Assembly (NCBI RefSeq): GCF_024713945.1
Contig: NC_134680.1
Location: 1,009,001 to 1,073,000, forward strand
DNA from: Dermatophagoides farinae
Lineage: Eukaryota; Arthropoda; Arachnida; Sarcoptiformes; Pyroglyphidae
Reading direction: 5' to 3'
Length of the DNA: 64,000 nucleotides
In this document: positions 8,944 through 21,277 of the stretch, in pieces
Numbering within the stretch: position 1 is the first letter of the stretch
How the letters are laid out: the number at the start of each line of letters is the position of its first letter
Translations under genes and position numbers: made by a program
Notes under the pieces: model-generated
What the model saw: only the letters and a program-made list of their open reading frames with translations
The model's database searches: none
What the model was told of the DNA's origin: nothing

Positions 8944-11900
8944 TTAACCAGTGATTGCTTGTACACGTTTAGCATTACAACCACGGCAAAGAATATGATC
9001 ATCCAATGGATAACAGCCACGTCCTTCAACTTCGGATGAAAGCAACAAATCACAATCCTTGAAAAATTAAAAAAAATGAGAAAAAATTATCATCATGTAA
9101 ATGTTATGAAAAACATACTTCACATTTGTAGCAATTAACATGAAAACTTCGTTCCAATGCTACAACACGAACTGTTTCAGTTTTGCCGGCTTCCGGTATG
9201 ATGGGTTTTTCACACACTGAACAACGTGGAGCAAATTTACTATGGTGAGAAAAATTTTTTTTTTAATTAATAACCATGATTATGATGAATTTTTGTTATT
9301 TTTTTCCCCACTTACTTATGAAAACAATCAATACAATGAACCTGATTGGTAGCATCCACCGTGAATGGTATACCATCCAATGATTTTTCACAAACAACAC
9401 ATGTAAAACAGCTTGGATGATACGGTTTGCCTGTTGCACGTAATATACGATCCAAAATTGGTTTCTCACATATTGAACATTTTTCCAATGAATTCTTGAA
9501 ATATATGAATTGACAAATTAATTGAATGATGAGAAAAAAAGATTCAAAATACTATACCAAATAACATTGTTCACAATGTGGATTATTATCCATTGAATAG
9601 AATGATTTACCACGAAGTTCGCTATCTACAATTTGATAGAAAAAAATTCAATGAAAAAAAAATGAAGATGTTATATATGATGAAGAACTTACTACATCCA
9701 TGACAGGTGAAACATTGTGTATGATAAACCATTTCCATAGCCGTACAGCCACTACCTTCACCTACAACTTTTTCACCACATTTATTGCACATTCCTGTGG
9801 AGGAAACAAAACAAAACAAAAAAATTAATTAATCAATAAAAATCGTTTTGAAATCATCATCAACAACAACAAAAAAACTACCAAGAACATAATCCGGTAT
9901 ATCACTATCTTCAAATCTGATATGGCTAAACATTTGGTATTAAAATTAATCAACAACAGATGAAATGGAAGAAAAACCAGGAAGCAAAAAGGCGAAAATA
10001 AAGAATGAAAATGATGATGAAAATCAAAAGAAAAATTTAAATGAAAATCAAAGAAAAAATGATGGCCATCATCATCATCAAATCAAAATCAAAACCAAAA
10101 CAATGTCAAATGTCACATCAATGATTCATTCATTCATTTTACAACACACACACACACACACACACAACAACAACAACAAAAACGCATTGAATAAATAAAT
10201 CACAACATGTTTTATGAATGAAATCTAAAACAATCATTCATTCATTCATTCAAAATCATATGAAACTAAAACAAAACAGAAAAAAACAAATAAAAATCAT
10301 AATGACGAATGAAAATCAAAATATCAAATTTAAAAAAAAGAACATCATCATCATCATCATCATCGTAATCATAAGAATTTTTCAAATATTCCTGTGTTTT
10401 CCTTTTTTTTATCATATAAAATTCTATTATGGTACTTTATTCTAAAGAATTTTCTTGTTTTCTTGTTTCTTCTTACTTTCGTTTACTGATTTTTTTTTTA
10501 TTATTATTATCATCATTATCGCCCACTATCAATCTTACAATTATACATACACCCCATCATTTGGTATGTAGAGAGAATAAAAAAAACAATTCTTCATCAT
10601 TTGAATTGCATCATTATTTTTTTTCTGTTTTTTGTTCTCATCTTGTACTTATTGTTTTAAAGTATCATTTCCTGTACATAATCATATCATCATCATCATG
10701 GTGATGATTATTATTTTGATGATGATGGTGATAATGACGAATGATGAGGATCATCATCATCATCATCATCTAATTAGAATTATTCAACACTATTTCATTG
10801 TTAATGAAAAAGTGGGAAAAAAACATCTAACGAGAAACTTCCTTGGTTCAAAAAAAAAATTGGGAAATTTTCCGGAATAAAAAAAAATTATTTTCGATTT
10901 TTTTGACTTATAATCCGGTTATTATTATTACAAACGAATAAATATGACTTTGATGAATGAATGTATGTGTATATGTGTGGGAAGAAAACAGAATTCTACT
11001 AATCTAAATTTTTCTTCTTTTCATTATTTATAGAAAACAAAAACAAAAAAACAACAAAAAAAAATCTAAACCAACCAAAAAATATTCAACAAGTAAAAAT
11101 AGGAGAGAGAGAACATTTACAAAAATGAGTGGAAAAAAATTGCATGAAACGAATGAAATATTCCTATACACAGAAAAAAATTGATCAAAACAAAAAAAAA
11201 GCAAAACAACAGACTACAACTACATTTGAAAATCAGGGTGGGGAATCCCTGATTTTCAAACATCGGCACTGGGTGGCCACAATATTCTATAATATGATGA
11301 TTCCATGGTTCCTACATTATTGAAAATTGAAAATTCCAGCATCTTGTCAATTAAGAATTTATGACATATGAACAAACCATTGTCAATATCATGTCATTAC
11401 ATCAGCAACAAACAACAACAACAACAACAAAAAAGAGAAAAGAATAACAGAATCATTAATTACCATAGAAATCAATTTCGCCCGAATTTTCCATACTTTT
11501 CACTAATAAATCGGTTAAATGATCGACTTGTTCTTCTTGATTTTTGACAATGTTTGTCTTGTTATTATTATTGCTATTATTGATGAATGATGATGATATT
11601 GTCGTTGTTGTTGTTGTATTTGATCGTGTAGGATGAAAATCTATTTTTGAAAAAAAAAATTCAAAAAAATTCCATTCATTGATTCATTCTTTTTTTTATT
11701 TTGTTCTTACTTACAATTTTTAATATTTGGCAATGATTGATTTTTCAATACGTTTTGGCTATTCTTGTTGTTGTTTGAATTTTTTATATTATTATTATTA
11801 TAATTCACATATATTGCCGATTCAGATTTTGGTTGATTTATTTTTGGCTGATATTGTTTTTGTCGTTGTTGTTGTTGATTATCGATCGACAATCGATTTT

Positions 11901-14767
11901 TAAAATTATTATTATCAGCTAATGATGATGATGTTGTAGTTGACGATGAAACAATCAATGGTTCAAATATTGAATCATAAATATTTTGTATCTAAATGAA
12001 AACAAAAAAAAAATGAAATGAACGAATCAAATTAAATCACGAGAATAAAATATAAAATTTCCAATTTTGTAGTTCATGAGAATGACATTCATTCACGGTT
12101 TTTATTTGATTCAATTCATCGTCACAATTATTACCGGTTATTCTTTGCTAATTATTTTGTTATTAAAAAAAAGACACACAAACACACACGCATCAAGACA
12201 ATAACAGAATCGATGCACTTATAGCCCGAGAGAGAGAGAAAAACAATCACACGATTCTGTTATTGTTTTATTTTTGTATATATTCAAACAACAAACAAAT
12301 AAACAAACAAAACGGAAAGAAAATAGGAATTAAAAGCAGAATAATAATAATAATAACGAAAATGTAAATCAAAACAACAAAATTCCTATTTCATTTTTTT
12401 TTATTCACTCGTCAATTTCTCACTTTCTCTATCAAAAAAAAAAAAAAAAAAAATTTATGATTCTTTGATTCAATTCATTCATTTGTGGGTGTGTACGTGA
12501 GTTTTGTTGTTGTTGTTGTTTTTTTTTTTTCGTCATAAACAATTAAACAGACAGACAAATATGAATGAATGGTACACAGTGATTCTCAAACACAAGCAAT
12601 CATAAACATTAAGGCAATAAGGTTAAGAACCGCTGTATGAAATGTGTGTGTGTATGTGTGCGCGATATATCAAAATTAGACAAAAAAAATTTTTTTTTTT
12701 TTTTGGGAATGATTTTCACAAAATTCTACGCACTAATTTACACTTTTCACTAACATACTTGATGTGCTTGATATGGATTAAGATTTCAACAACAACAACA
12801 ACAACAACAGCAAAAGTCAGATCACATCTTCATCATCATCAAGATCAAACACACACACACACACACAAGTCGTCATCTAAAACAGAATTTAGAATTTAAG
12901 GAAAAAAAAGTCAAAATAAAAAAACAAATTTACAGGAGCTAAATATAAATCTTGTTGGCTTAAAATTAGCAAATATTAATTCTGATCATGATGATGATGA
13001 TGACGGTGATGATCAAACAGCCAGAATCTGAATGAAGAAATGAAAATCTAGTCAGTAGTTAATAACAAATAGAAAGAAAGCGAAAACGAAAAAAAAAATT
13101 CAAGACAACCAGGCAACAGCAGTAAAAAAAAAATCATCATGAATTTTATCATCATCATCATCACCAACAACAACAACCATTCATCAAGAAATAAATCAGG
13201 ACAGACTGACTATTATTACGACCGAGAATATTTAATGGATCAAGGTCAAATCGTCATTTATTCATTCATTCATTCAATCATCCATTTAACAATTCTTTTC
13301 TTTTGGTAGAAAAATTATTACCAAAATTTTTATTCATAAACACACACAGACACACGCACTACATATAATTCGTACTTACAATTTTTTTTTTGTTTCACTT
13401 GAGCCAAACTTTACGGCTAAAAAGGAAATTTACGACTAAAAAAAAAAATTTTTTCTGATCACAATTATATCCAGAGAGAAAGCGAGAGATTTTTTTGTGT
13501 GTGTGTGTGTGCGTGATTATACAAATCTTTTCTTTCTCTAGAATTTTTTTTTTTTTTTTTTGATTGTCAATCATCAATAAGGTATATGTGTGTGATATAT
13601 GCGATATTGTTGGTTGTTGTAAACATCCGCCTACACACACACACACAGGCTACCACCAACACATATCAAATCTTTTATATACGGATTTTTACAATATGTA
13701 AAAAAAATCCGGATTTAATTTGATGGTGAAAAAAAATACAATACTTGAGTAGGGAGATTAAAATGAAACCCCACTTGAAAATGTCAAATGATAAAAACAA
13801 AACAAAAAAAAAGAGTGACAAATCTCATAGATGATTGCTATTGGTGATTATCAAGCATTTTTTTTTTGATTATTAACACCTTACTTTTGATTTAGATCCA
13901 TAAATAGAATCATTTGTATTGCTGTTGTTGTTGTTGGTGGTGGTGTTTTTCAATATTCGATAATCATCAACATTTCCATATAATGGTGATTGATTCGAAA
14001 TCGATTGCGGATTTATTGATTGATTGTATGATTTTGTTGTTGTCTGTTGTGGTGGTGGTGGCGGTGGCTGATATTTGGATTGCTGATTTTGTAAATTTTG
14101 ATTTTCAATTGCCGGATTCAATTGATTAGTATAATGATGATTACCATCATTTATATTCACAATATTTAATCCGGAAAATGTATCTATCAAATTGGCATAT
14201 GTTGCAGAATTTTTGGAATTTTCCAGATCAACGGGTGGTAAAGGAAATTTTTTTCCCGGATTGGCTACTGTTGTTGTTGTTGTTGTTGCTGTTGCTAATT
14301 TGCCAATTTGAATATTTGATTCTTGATGATTTGACGGAATTTTTTTCGTTGATTGTTGTTGTTGATGATGATTAAAACGAAATGAAGGAGGCGGTGGTGG
14401 TGGCAATGATAAATTGTCTAAATCTTCATAATTATTATTTTGATTGAAAATTTCATGATTTATCATTGGATTATTATTATTGTTGTTGTTGTTGCCATAA
14501 TTTCGTGAATAAAGATGAGGAGACGATTGGTATGGTTGTTGCGGTGGTAAAGATGATCGGCCTAGAAAATTTGTAAACAATTCAATATCAAATGACAACC
14601 AAAAAAAAAATTGGAAACTTACCAGAATCATTGGTTATAGAATTACTGTAAATAATATTTGACGAAGATGAAATGATGGTCGGATTTTCCCTATTGTTAA
14701 TGGCACGATTTTGTGGATGATAATCATGTGAATTTGGGATTTTATTCGGAATCGAATAATAAGACAT
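8944..14767 (-). CDS. Zyx: Zyxin/LPP/TRIP6 family protein with three C-terminal LIM domains
   Basis: Zyxin-family proteins sit at focal adhesions and actin fibres, recruit Ena/VASP through proline motifs and feed into mechanosensing and Hippo signalling. I built nine exons, all GT-AG with matching phases: 14767-14623, 14561-13885, 11991-11715, 11640-11464, 9794-9693, 9625-9558, 9494-9316, 9239-9119, 9057-8944, giving 619 aa. The N-terminal 425 residues are Asn/Gln/Ser-rich with proline runs ([26 protein letters not shown]). A pre-LIM motif, [20 protein letters not shown], is followed by LIM1 ([15 protein letters not shown]), LIM2 ([20 protein letters not shown]...[11 protein letters not shown]) and LIM3 ([17 protein letters not shown]...[14 protein letters not shown]). 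The LIM2-LIM3 wording is diagnostic of this family. Intron 2 (1.9 kb) and intron 4 (1.7 kb) are long for the window; additional small exons in the disordered part cannot be excluded. Confidence 0.87.
9882..9933 (-). CDS. Alternative first coding exon for a LIM-only zyxin isoform
   Basis: Inside zyxin intron 4 an ATG at 9933-9931 opens 17 codons ([17 protein letters not shown]) that end at a donor GTAGTT after a single G (9882). The leftover phase 1 base fits exon 5 (9794) exactly, reading [11 protein letters not shown]. The normal exon 4 also ends in phase 1, so both routes give a correct LIM1. The result would be a 211-aa protein with three LIM domains and no proline-rich region. It needs its own promoter in intron 4. 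The exon might instead be a cassette with an upstream acceptor (TTTAG at 9925-9929), but that splice does not keep this frame from exon 4. Confidence 0.55.
11225..11260. repeat. Perfect 14-bp inverted repeat with 8-nt loop
   Basis: TTTGAAAATCAGGG at 11225-11238 is followed by the loop TGGGGAAT and the exact complement CCCTGATTTTCAAA at 11247-11260. It lies in zyxin intron 4, about 1.3 kb upstream of the alternative first exon in the direction of transcription. The arms are not low-complexity, unlike most inverted matches here. Function unknown. Confidence 0.8.
11992..13884 (-). other. Zyxin intron 2, repeat-rich
   Basis: The longest zyxin intron. It contains (CA)n or (GT)n at about 12848-12867, 13497-13511 and 13634-13645, (CAA)n near 12789-12810 and poly(T)/poly(A) runs. 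Splice ends match (donor GTAAGG at 13884, acceptor ATTTAG before 11991). No conserved coding segment was seen inside. Confidence 0.5.
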
Positions 14768-15279
14768 AGTTACGAAATTCGTTCAATGTTCGATGTGGCA
14801 CTTGTTGATCACATAATATGAATCATGAATGTGATAAACTGAAAAAAAAACTCAATCACACATCGATCAATTATTGCTAATTTATTATTTTCGAAATAAT
14901 CAACAAAGTTGAAATATTTTATTTTATTTTTTTTTGTTTGTTTGTTTGCAAGATTGCATCGAAAAAATAAAATTGTGAAGATAATTTTTGTGTAAACAAG
15001 AAATGGACGAATAAATAAAAATTCAGCCCAAATACACAAGTGAAAGAATCTTTCTTCTCTTCGCTCGAATTCAGTTAGGTCGATGGTTGATAGTATCGAT
15101 TATTCGACGTCCATCCCAATTCTGCTCGCCGATTGTCACGTGGTTGATTCGTGCTTTATGTTTTTTTTTTCAAATTTTGTTTTGAAAATTTCTCGATTTT
15201 TCCCGTTTTATTTTTATTTTTTTTTGCTGAACATTCGAGCAAAATATTTTTTTTTCCAACATTCACATCCTAAATAAAC
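14768..15279. promoter_or_regulatory. Divergent promoter region between zyxin and KRR1
   Basis: The start codons of zyxin (-) and KRR1 (+) are 512 bp apart, head to head. The middle (about 15055-15145) is unusually GC-rich and CpG-containing for this window (for example TTCGCTCGAATTC, TTCGACGTCC, CTCGCCGATTGTCACGTG). CACGTG at 15137-15142 is an E-box. No TATA box is clear. Likely a TATA-less housekeeping promoter pair. Confidence 0.55.
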
Positions 15280-16269
<990 letters not shown>

Positions 16270-17849
16270 AATGAATCAACCAACAATTCTACTATCGGAA
16301 GCGGATTTTTTTTTGATAGCAAAAAAAAAAAATGTCAAAACAAAGATCATGGTCATTTTCATTGGATTCTTTGTTCTTTTCATTTTGTTTGTTTTTTTTT
16401 TTCGTATTCTTTGTCATTAATCTGAATGCAATTAAAACTGGTAATAATGATGGTTGTTGTGGTTGTGTTGATTTTTTTTTGTTTCTTAGTTCAACTCGAT
16501 AAATTGCCCACCATCCGGCCCATTAGACGTATGTGTATCTCTCATATATTATTATATCTTTTTAATGTGGGTAATTCATTATCTTGAATTACTAGGAAAA
16601 AATAAATTTTGAACGAAAAATTTTGTTTTTATTTACACTGTATATACCCGCTGTTGCTAGTGGTGTGGTCCATTGCTTCAACATTACTTCAAGAACGTAA
16701 AAACAAAACAAAAAAAAAAAATTCGAACGTTTTATTTTTTCTAGAAAAAACCAAAATTCACCGTTTGTCGTCATCGTCATTAAGATAGCTATTTGTCACG
16801 CAAATTTATTGGGACTTGTCATTTTCCCTTCTTCCCCCCACCACCACCACCACCACAATTCATGCATTGGTTCATTCACCAACAACAACAACAACAAAAA
16901 AAAATCATCATTCATTCATCTGTATATATTCAATCACATAATGTTCATCTTATCAAATTTGGATTTGCTAATGATAATAATAACTTAATGAATGGCCGTG
17001 TGTGTGTGTGTGTGTGTTTGTTTAAGGTTCAAACAAAGAAAAAAAAAATGAGAAAATGATTATGGTTTAGGTTGTTGTCAAGAATTCCACAAGAATTTCA
17101 TCATCATCATCATTTCCTCACAATTCGATTTTGTTTTGTTTGTTTGAGGTTGTTGACAGTTTTTTTTCTTCTTCTTCTTTTTCTCATTCACCAATACAAT
17201 TCATTTTTGGCCAATCAGTCGATCATCATTGTTTAAATATTTGTTCTTTTGATCATCAGAATCGATTCTCGTTGTTTTATTCGACCAATGAGAAAGAAAT
17301 AAAAAAAAATTTTGACATTTTCGATAATTATTGCAACTTGGCTATAATCGGATTGTGTGAAGAATCCCCCTTGAAAACAACTACTACCATTACCACCACG
17401 TATACTGCTGCCACAACTAGAACAAAAACCACCACTTTCTTCTTTTAATCATCAGATCATTTTTTATTCTTCATTCAATCATTATCATCATCCATTTTTA
17501 TTTCTGATCCTTGAACCACCTTGATTATATAGAATTTTTTTTTCTTCGATTAGAAAAAAAAACAACCAACAAACTAAATAATAGTGAATTAATTGATCCG
17601 GGTTTTTTTTTCTTTCCAAACATTGATGATTTTCAATATTCAATTCAATCGGTCTTCCATGCGAATTTTTTTTTCTGTTTCTCTTTCTCTGCAGAATTCA
17701 GTGTGGAATTTTCTATACTTGAAAAATTCTTTACATTGTGATTTCATTTTTGTCCATTATTTATTTTTTTATTACTTGTTTGTTTGACTGTTTGTTATTG
17801 TTAATTTCTGAATTCTATGTTCATCATCGATTGGATCAATAAAAATGCA
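16270..17849. other. Intergenic region
   Basis: This 1.6-kb gap separates KRR1 from the kinase-like gene, both plus strand. It holds poly(T) and poly(A) tracts, (CCA)n at 16837-16856, (CAA)n at 16881-16896, (GT)n at about 17000-17018 and short frames of biased composition. No domain or splice-linked exon was recognised. The promoter of the kinase-like gene should lie near its 3' end. Confidence 0.5.
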
Positions 17850-19377
17850 ATGGGCTGTGCAATCAGTAATTTTCATAATCATCTCATTGATTTATCAAAA
17901 CGTTCAAATTTATCGAAAAATACAAATAATGCATTGATTGTTGCACCACATAATCTGTATCGTTTTCTACAGGAAAATAATCCACATCCAAAATGTATAT
18001 TTATTTTCGGTAAGTGTATCCATTTATAACAATGTTGTTGAATATTTTTGTTTCTGATATTCTCTCTTTTCGCGAAAAAAAGGTGGTATCGGTTCGAATA
18101 AAGGACAATTTATATGGGAAATAATGGAACAAAGTTGTGAAAATTTTCATAATAATAAAAATAATAAATTGATCAAATTATTATTGATCAATGATGATGA
18201 TGATGATAACGACGAAAACGATGGTGATGATAAAATTGCTGATGATATTGGTGATGATAATACAAAAAATCATCATCAAACAATACAAATTGATTATGAA
18301 CGATTTCGTTTTTCATATCATTATATTGATGTTGAAAATTTAATTATTAATAATATTGATGATCGTATCCGGAAACTTACCATACAACAATCAAATGAAA
18401 CACAAATGCTGTCGATAAAAATAATGATAATAATAATTTCATCACTAGTCCATCACCATTTGAAAACAATACAACAACAACAACAACAACAACAATGGCT
18501 AATAGTAATATTTCTGATCCATTATTATTGGATGAATTGAAATCTGTGCCGATTGTAAAAAGGAAAAAATCCGATTCACAAGATGAACAATTACGTTTAC
18601 AATTACAGCAATATGCAAATATCATTACAAATAATTGGTTATTAACACTATTGAAACAGGAGATTGAACGCCAAAATCATGGCCCATATGAAAATATTTT
18701 CATCATTAATCTAATACCGAATCGTATCACTTTATTTCGTCAATGTTTATTCCTAAGACAGACACCTAGTTTTATTAATTTTGATTATAATTATGTGGCC
18801 ATAAAATTAATACGACATTCAACAAGACGAAAAGAATTGGAAATCAAAAATAATGGCATCATCATTGGTGCAAATACATTCGATGATAATGTTGATGATA
18901 ATTATACAAATTATTTTCGGTTTGTCTGTTTTTCTTTCAATTTCAAAAAAAAATCAATCCTTTTTTCAAATTTTTTTGTTTGTTTGTTACAGAGCCACAA
19001 ATAAATTATATGAAATTCGTGTAAAAAATGCTGAAGATCGTATACGACTACGTTTATCAACATCAAATAAAACGGCAATACCTATATCGAATAGACAAGA
19101 ATTGATTAGTTTCATACAAATGCCTAAAAAAGATTTACTTGAAATAAATATTTCGGAATTTCATTTCAATCAACGAATGGAAACCATATTGGATCGTTGT
19201 CGACAACAAACATTATTGTTTATTATCAATAATGAAATTGATTTAGATGATAATATTAAATTATTGATCATCAATAATAATAATAATCAAGATAGACAAC
19301 AACAATATGATTTGATATTTTTACGAAAATTCATACAACTATATCGTTTGACAAGTTATGCATTGAAATTTGTTTGA
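17850..19377 (+). CDS. Divergent nucleotide (adenylate) kinase-like protein, frame broken once
   Basis: Three exons are apparent: 17850-18009, 18083 to at least about 18380 continuing to 18919, and 18993-19377. Junctions are GT-AG and in phase. The first exon could start at 17817, but the ATG at 17850 gives MGCAISN, a candidate myristoylation/palmitoylation N-terminus. After splicing, CIFIFGGIGSNKGQFIWEI resembles the adenylate kinase P-loop GGPGSGKGT but with degenerate residues; ENIFIINLIPNRITLF resembles the later DGFPR strand. Between about 18380 and 18430 the reading must move from one frame to another, where the DNA is an AAT/GAT run; the downstream frame (AVDKNNDNNNFITSP) is open into the rest. 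No splice pair fits. It may be an indel, an assembly error or a missed intron. The kinase is probably catalytically weak or inactive. Family call is tentative. Confidence 0.5.
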
Positions 19378-20122
19378 ATAATGAAGAAAAAAAAATTTCA
19401 TTTTCATACACATTCATTATTATCACACACAACAACAACAAAAAAAACACTTGAAAAATGTCAAATTTTTCCATTGTAATTCAAATACACAAACACACAC
19501 ACACGATCACTTTGCTATTTTTTTTTCTTTTTGATTTCAAATGAATAAAAATAAAATTTCAACGATCAAGTTTCACACACACACACAAACAAAGTAATAA
19601 TTGGCCACTAATTGACTCATGAATTGACAGTTTTTATTGGTGTCTGTGTCTGCGTGTGTGTGTGTGTGTGAAATTGAAATTGATGACAATTTTTTTTCTC
19701 ATCTTTATTCATTCATAAATTATTATCATCATTCCATTGTGATCAATTGTTGACCAATTGTCATGTATATTAAGGTGAGATTTTTATTCTATTTTTTTTT
19801 GTTTTGTTTGAGTGTGTGTGTGTGTAGTAAATTGACAAGCAACAATCACACTCGATGTGTGTGTGTGTGTGTGGTCCCCGTGTGTGACCAGTAGTTTCAT
19901 TCAATTGATTTTTTTTCTTTTGTTGCTCATCTGCCATCAAAAATTTGCAAATTGTCAATTGGCAATCGGATCCTTTTGTTGTACTGAATTATTGATTGAC
20001 TATCTAACACTATGACTCTACAGCATTCATCATCATTCAACTTTTTATTCTTCTTACTTAATTTACATTTTTGGCTTCATTTTTTTTTTGTTATCATTGC
20101 TGTTCATTTGGTTTTGAGTTTT

Positions 20123-20168
<46 letters not shown>

Positions 20169-20449
20169 CCGCAATGTGTTTAATTTTTATTTTTTTATTT
20201 CTCTCTTTACTTTATTGTTTGAATTATCAAGTTTCAAGTGCGTGTGAATATATAATTTCTTTTTTCTTTCTTTTTTGTTATTATTGTGCGTGTTAAAAAT
20301 ATATATAATATAATCTTGTCACAGTTACGAATACTCTGGAAATGGGGGGGTTCATATTGGTCGTGTTGCATATTATTTTATTGGTTATTGTCATTAAACA
20401 AAAAAAAAAAACAAAAAAAAATTCTTTCCAGCATTCATTTTTGGCCTTT
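19378..20449. other. Intergenic region with several (GT)n microsatellites
   Basis: This gap contains (CA)n or (GT)n at about 19496-19504, 19656-19670, 19808-19825 and 19857-19873, and the longest dinucleotide repeat of the window at 20125-20166. No gene was seen. Confidence 0.55.
20125..20166. repeat. (GT)21 microsatellite
   Basis: A perfect 42-bp GT run, the longest dinucleotide repeat in the window. Such an array is probably length-variable between individuals. Confidence 0.9.
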
Positions 20450-20760
20450 TTAATTGTTTAGATTTTTAATTTCATATAATATTTCGTGTTAAATGTTGAT
20501 TTTTACTTTACTTTTTTATATTCTTGCTACAATAATAATGAAACGAAATTGTATTACGAAATTCAATTTTTTTTTTCATTTTCAAATTTGAAAAAAAACA
20601 AACAACAATAATAATTAAAATGAAATGAATGTGTAATTTTTTTTTTCTTCTTCTTGGTTTATTTTTCTTGTAAATTTTGAACTATATAAACTACATATAT
20701 ATATATATATTTCAATGCGATTCATTCGAATCATTTTGATATCATTCGTTATGAAACAAC
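20450..20760 (+). promoter_or_regulatory. Orphan chemoreceptor-type promoter block with no gene behind it
   Basis: This block matches the 5' flanks of the four receptor genes: TTTAATTGTTTAGATTTTTAATT, then TTCGTGTTAAATGTTGATTT, an ACGAAATTCA segment, TATATAAA at 20683-20690 and ATTCATTCGAATCATTTTGAT at about 20722-20742. In the real genes the receptor start follows within about 50-70 bp; here only unrelated AT-rich DNA follows, and the flank of the first intact receptor begins again at about 20900. It looks like the remains of a lost or recombined fifth unit. Confidence 0.6.
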
Positions 20761-21171
20761 AACAACAAAAAAATATGTCATCAAAAATTTTGCCTATATG
20801 TGATTACTACTGAGATTGATCTTGCAGTGGAATTATCACAATTCAATGCGATTATTGTATGAGGATTCTTCAAAATGAACAGAATCATTATTCAAACGAT
20901 TCGATAAAGTTGTCGATTTTGTATTATAAAATTCGTTTTTTTGGGTTTCGATTTTCAAATTTGAAAAAAAGCAATAATAAATGCAATTTATTTATTCTGT
21001 AATGACAATAACCGGTATTGCTTTTTTTTGTGGAAAATTTGGCATATTGATCTAAATGAAAAATCTATAAATTATTTACATATATTCTTATTTTTTTTTA
21101 TTTTTTTTTTTTTTTGATCGTTTCACTTTCTCTATGCATGTGTGTTCGATTTTTTTTTGTGAATTTTGGAC

Positions 21172-21225
21172 TATAAAAAGTTTATAAACTATTTTAATGT
21201 TATTCATTCGAATCATTTTGATGTG
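21172..21225 (+). promoter_or_regulatory. Conserved promoter of receptor copy 1
   Basis: A TATAAAAAG box at 21172-21180 is followed by ATTCATTCGAATCATTTTGATGTG (ending about 21225). The same TATA plus motif pair precedes copy 2 (TATATAAA 24102-24109), copy 3 (26131-26138) and the orphan block. Copy 4 has a diverged version (CTACATAAAT at about 28557). The spacing to the start codon is conserved, supporting a core promoter. Confidence 0.6.
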
Positions 21226-21277
21226 TATAGTCATATGTGGATAAAAAAAACCAATGTGTAAAATTCAAATTCCAATC

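Noticed and set aside
10062-10760. Possible CRISPR-like or satellite array from repeated ATC and ATTC words
   Set aside because: The units are 3-4 bp microsatellites with no spacer structure.
18365-18450. A GTATCC...CACTAG intron to explain the frame change in the kinase-like gene
   Set aside because: The donor would leave phase 1 while the acceptor needs phase 2 for the downstream frame, so the join does not restore the reading.
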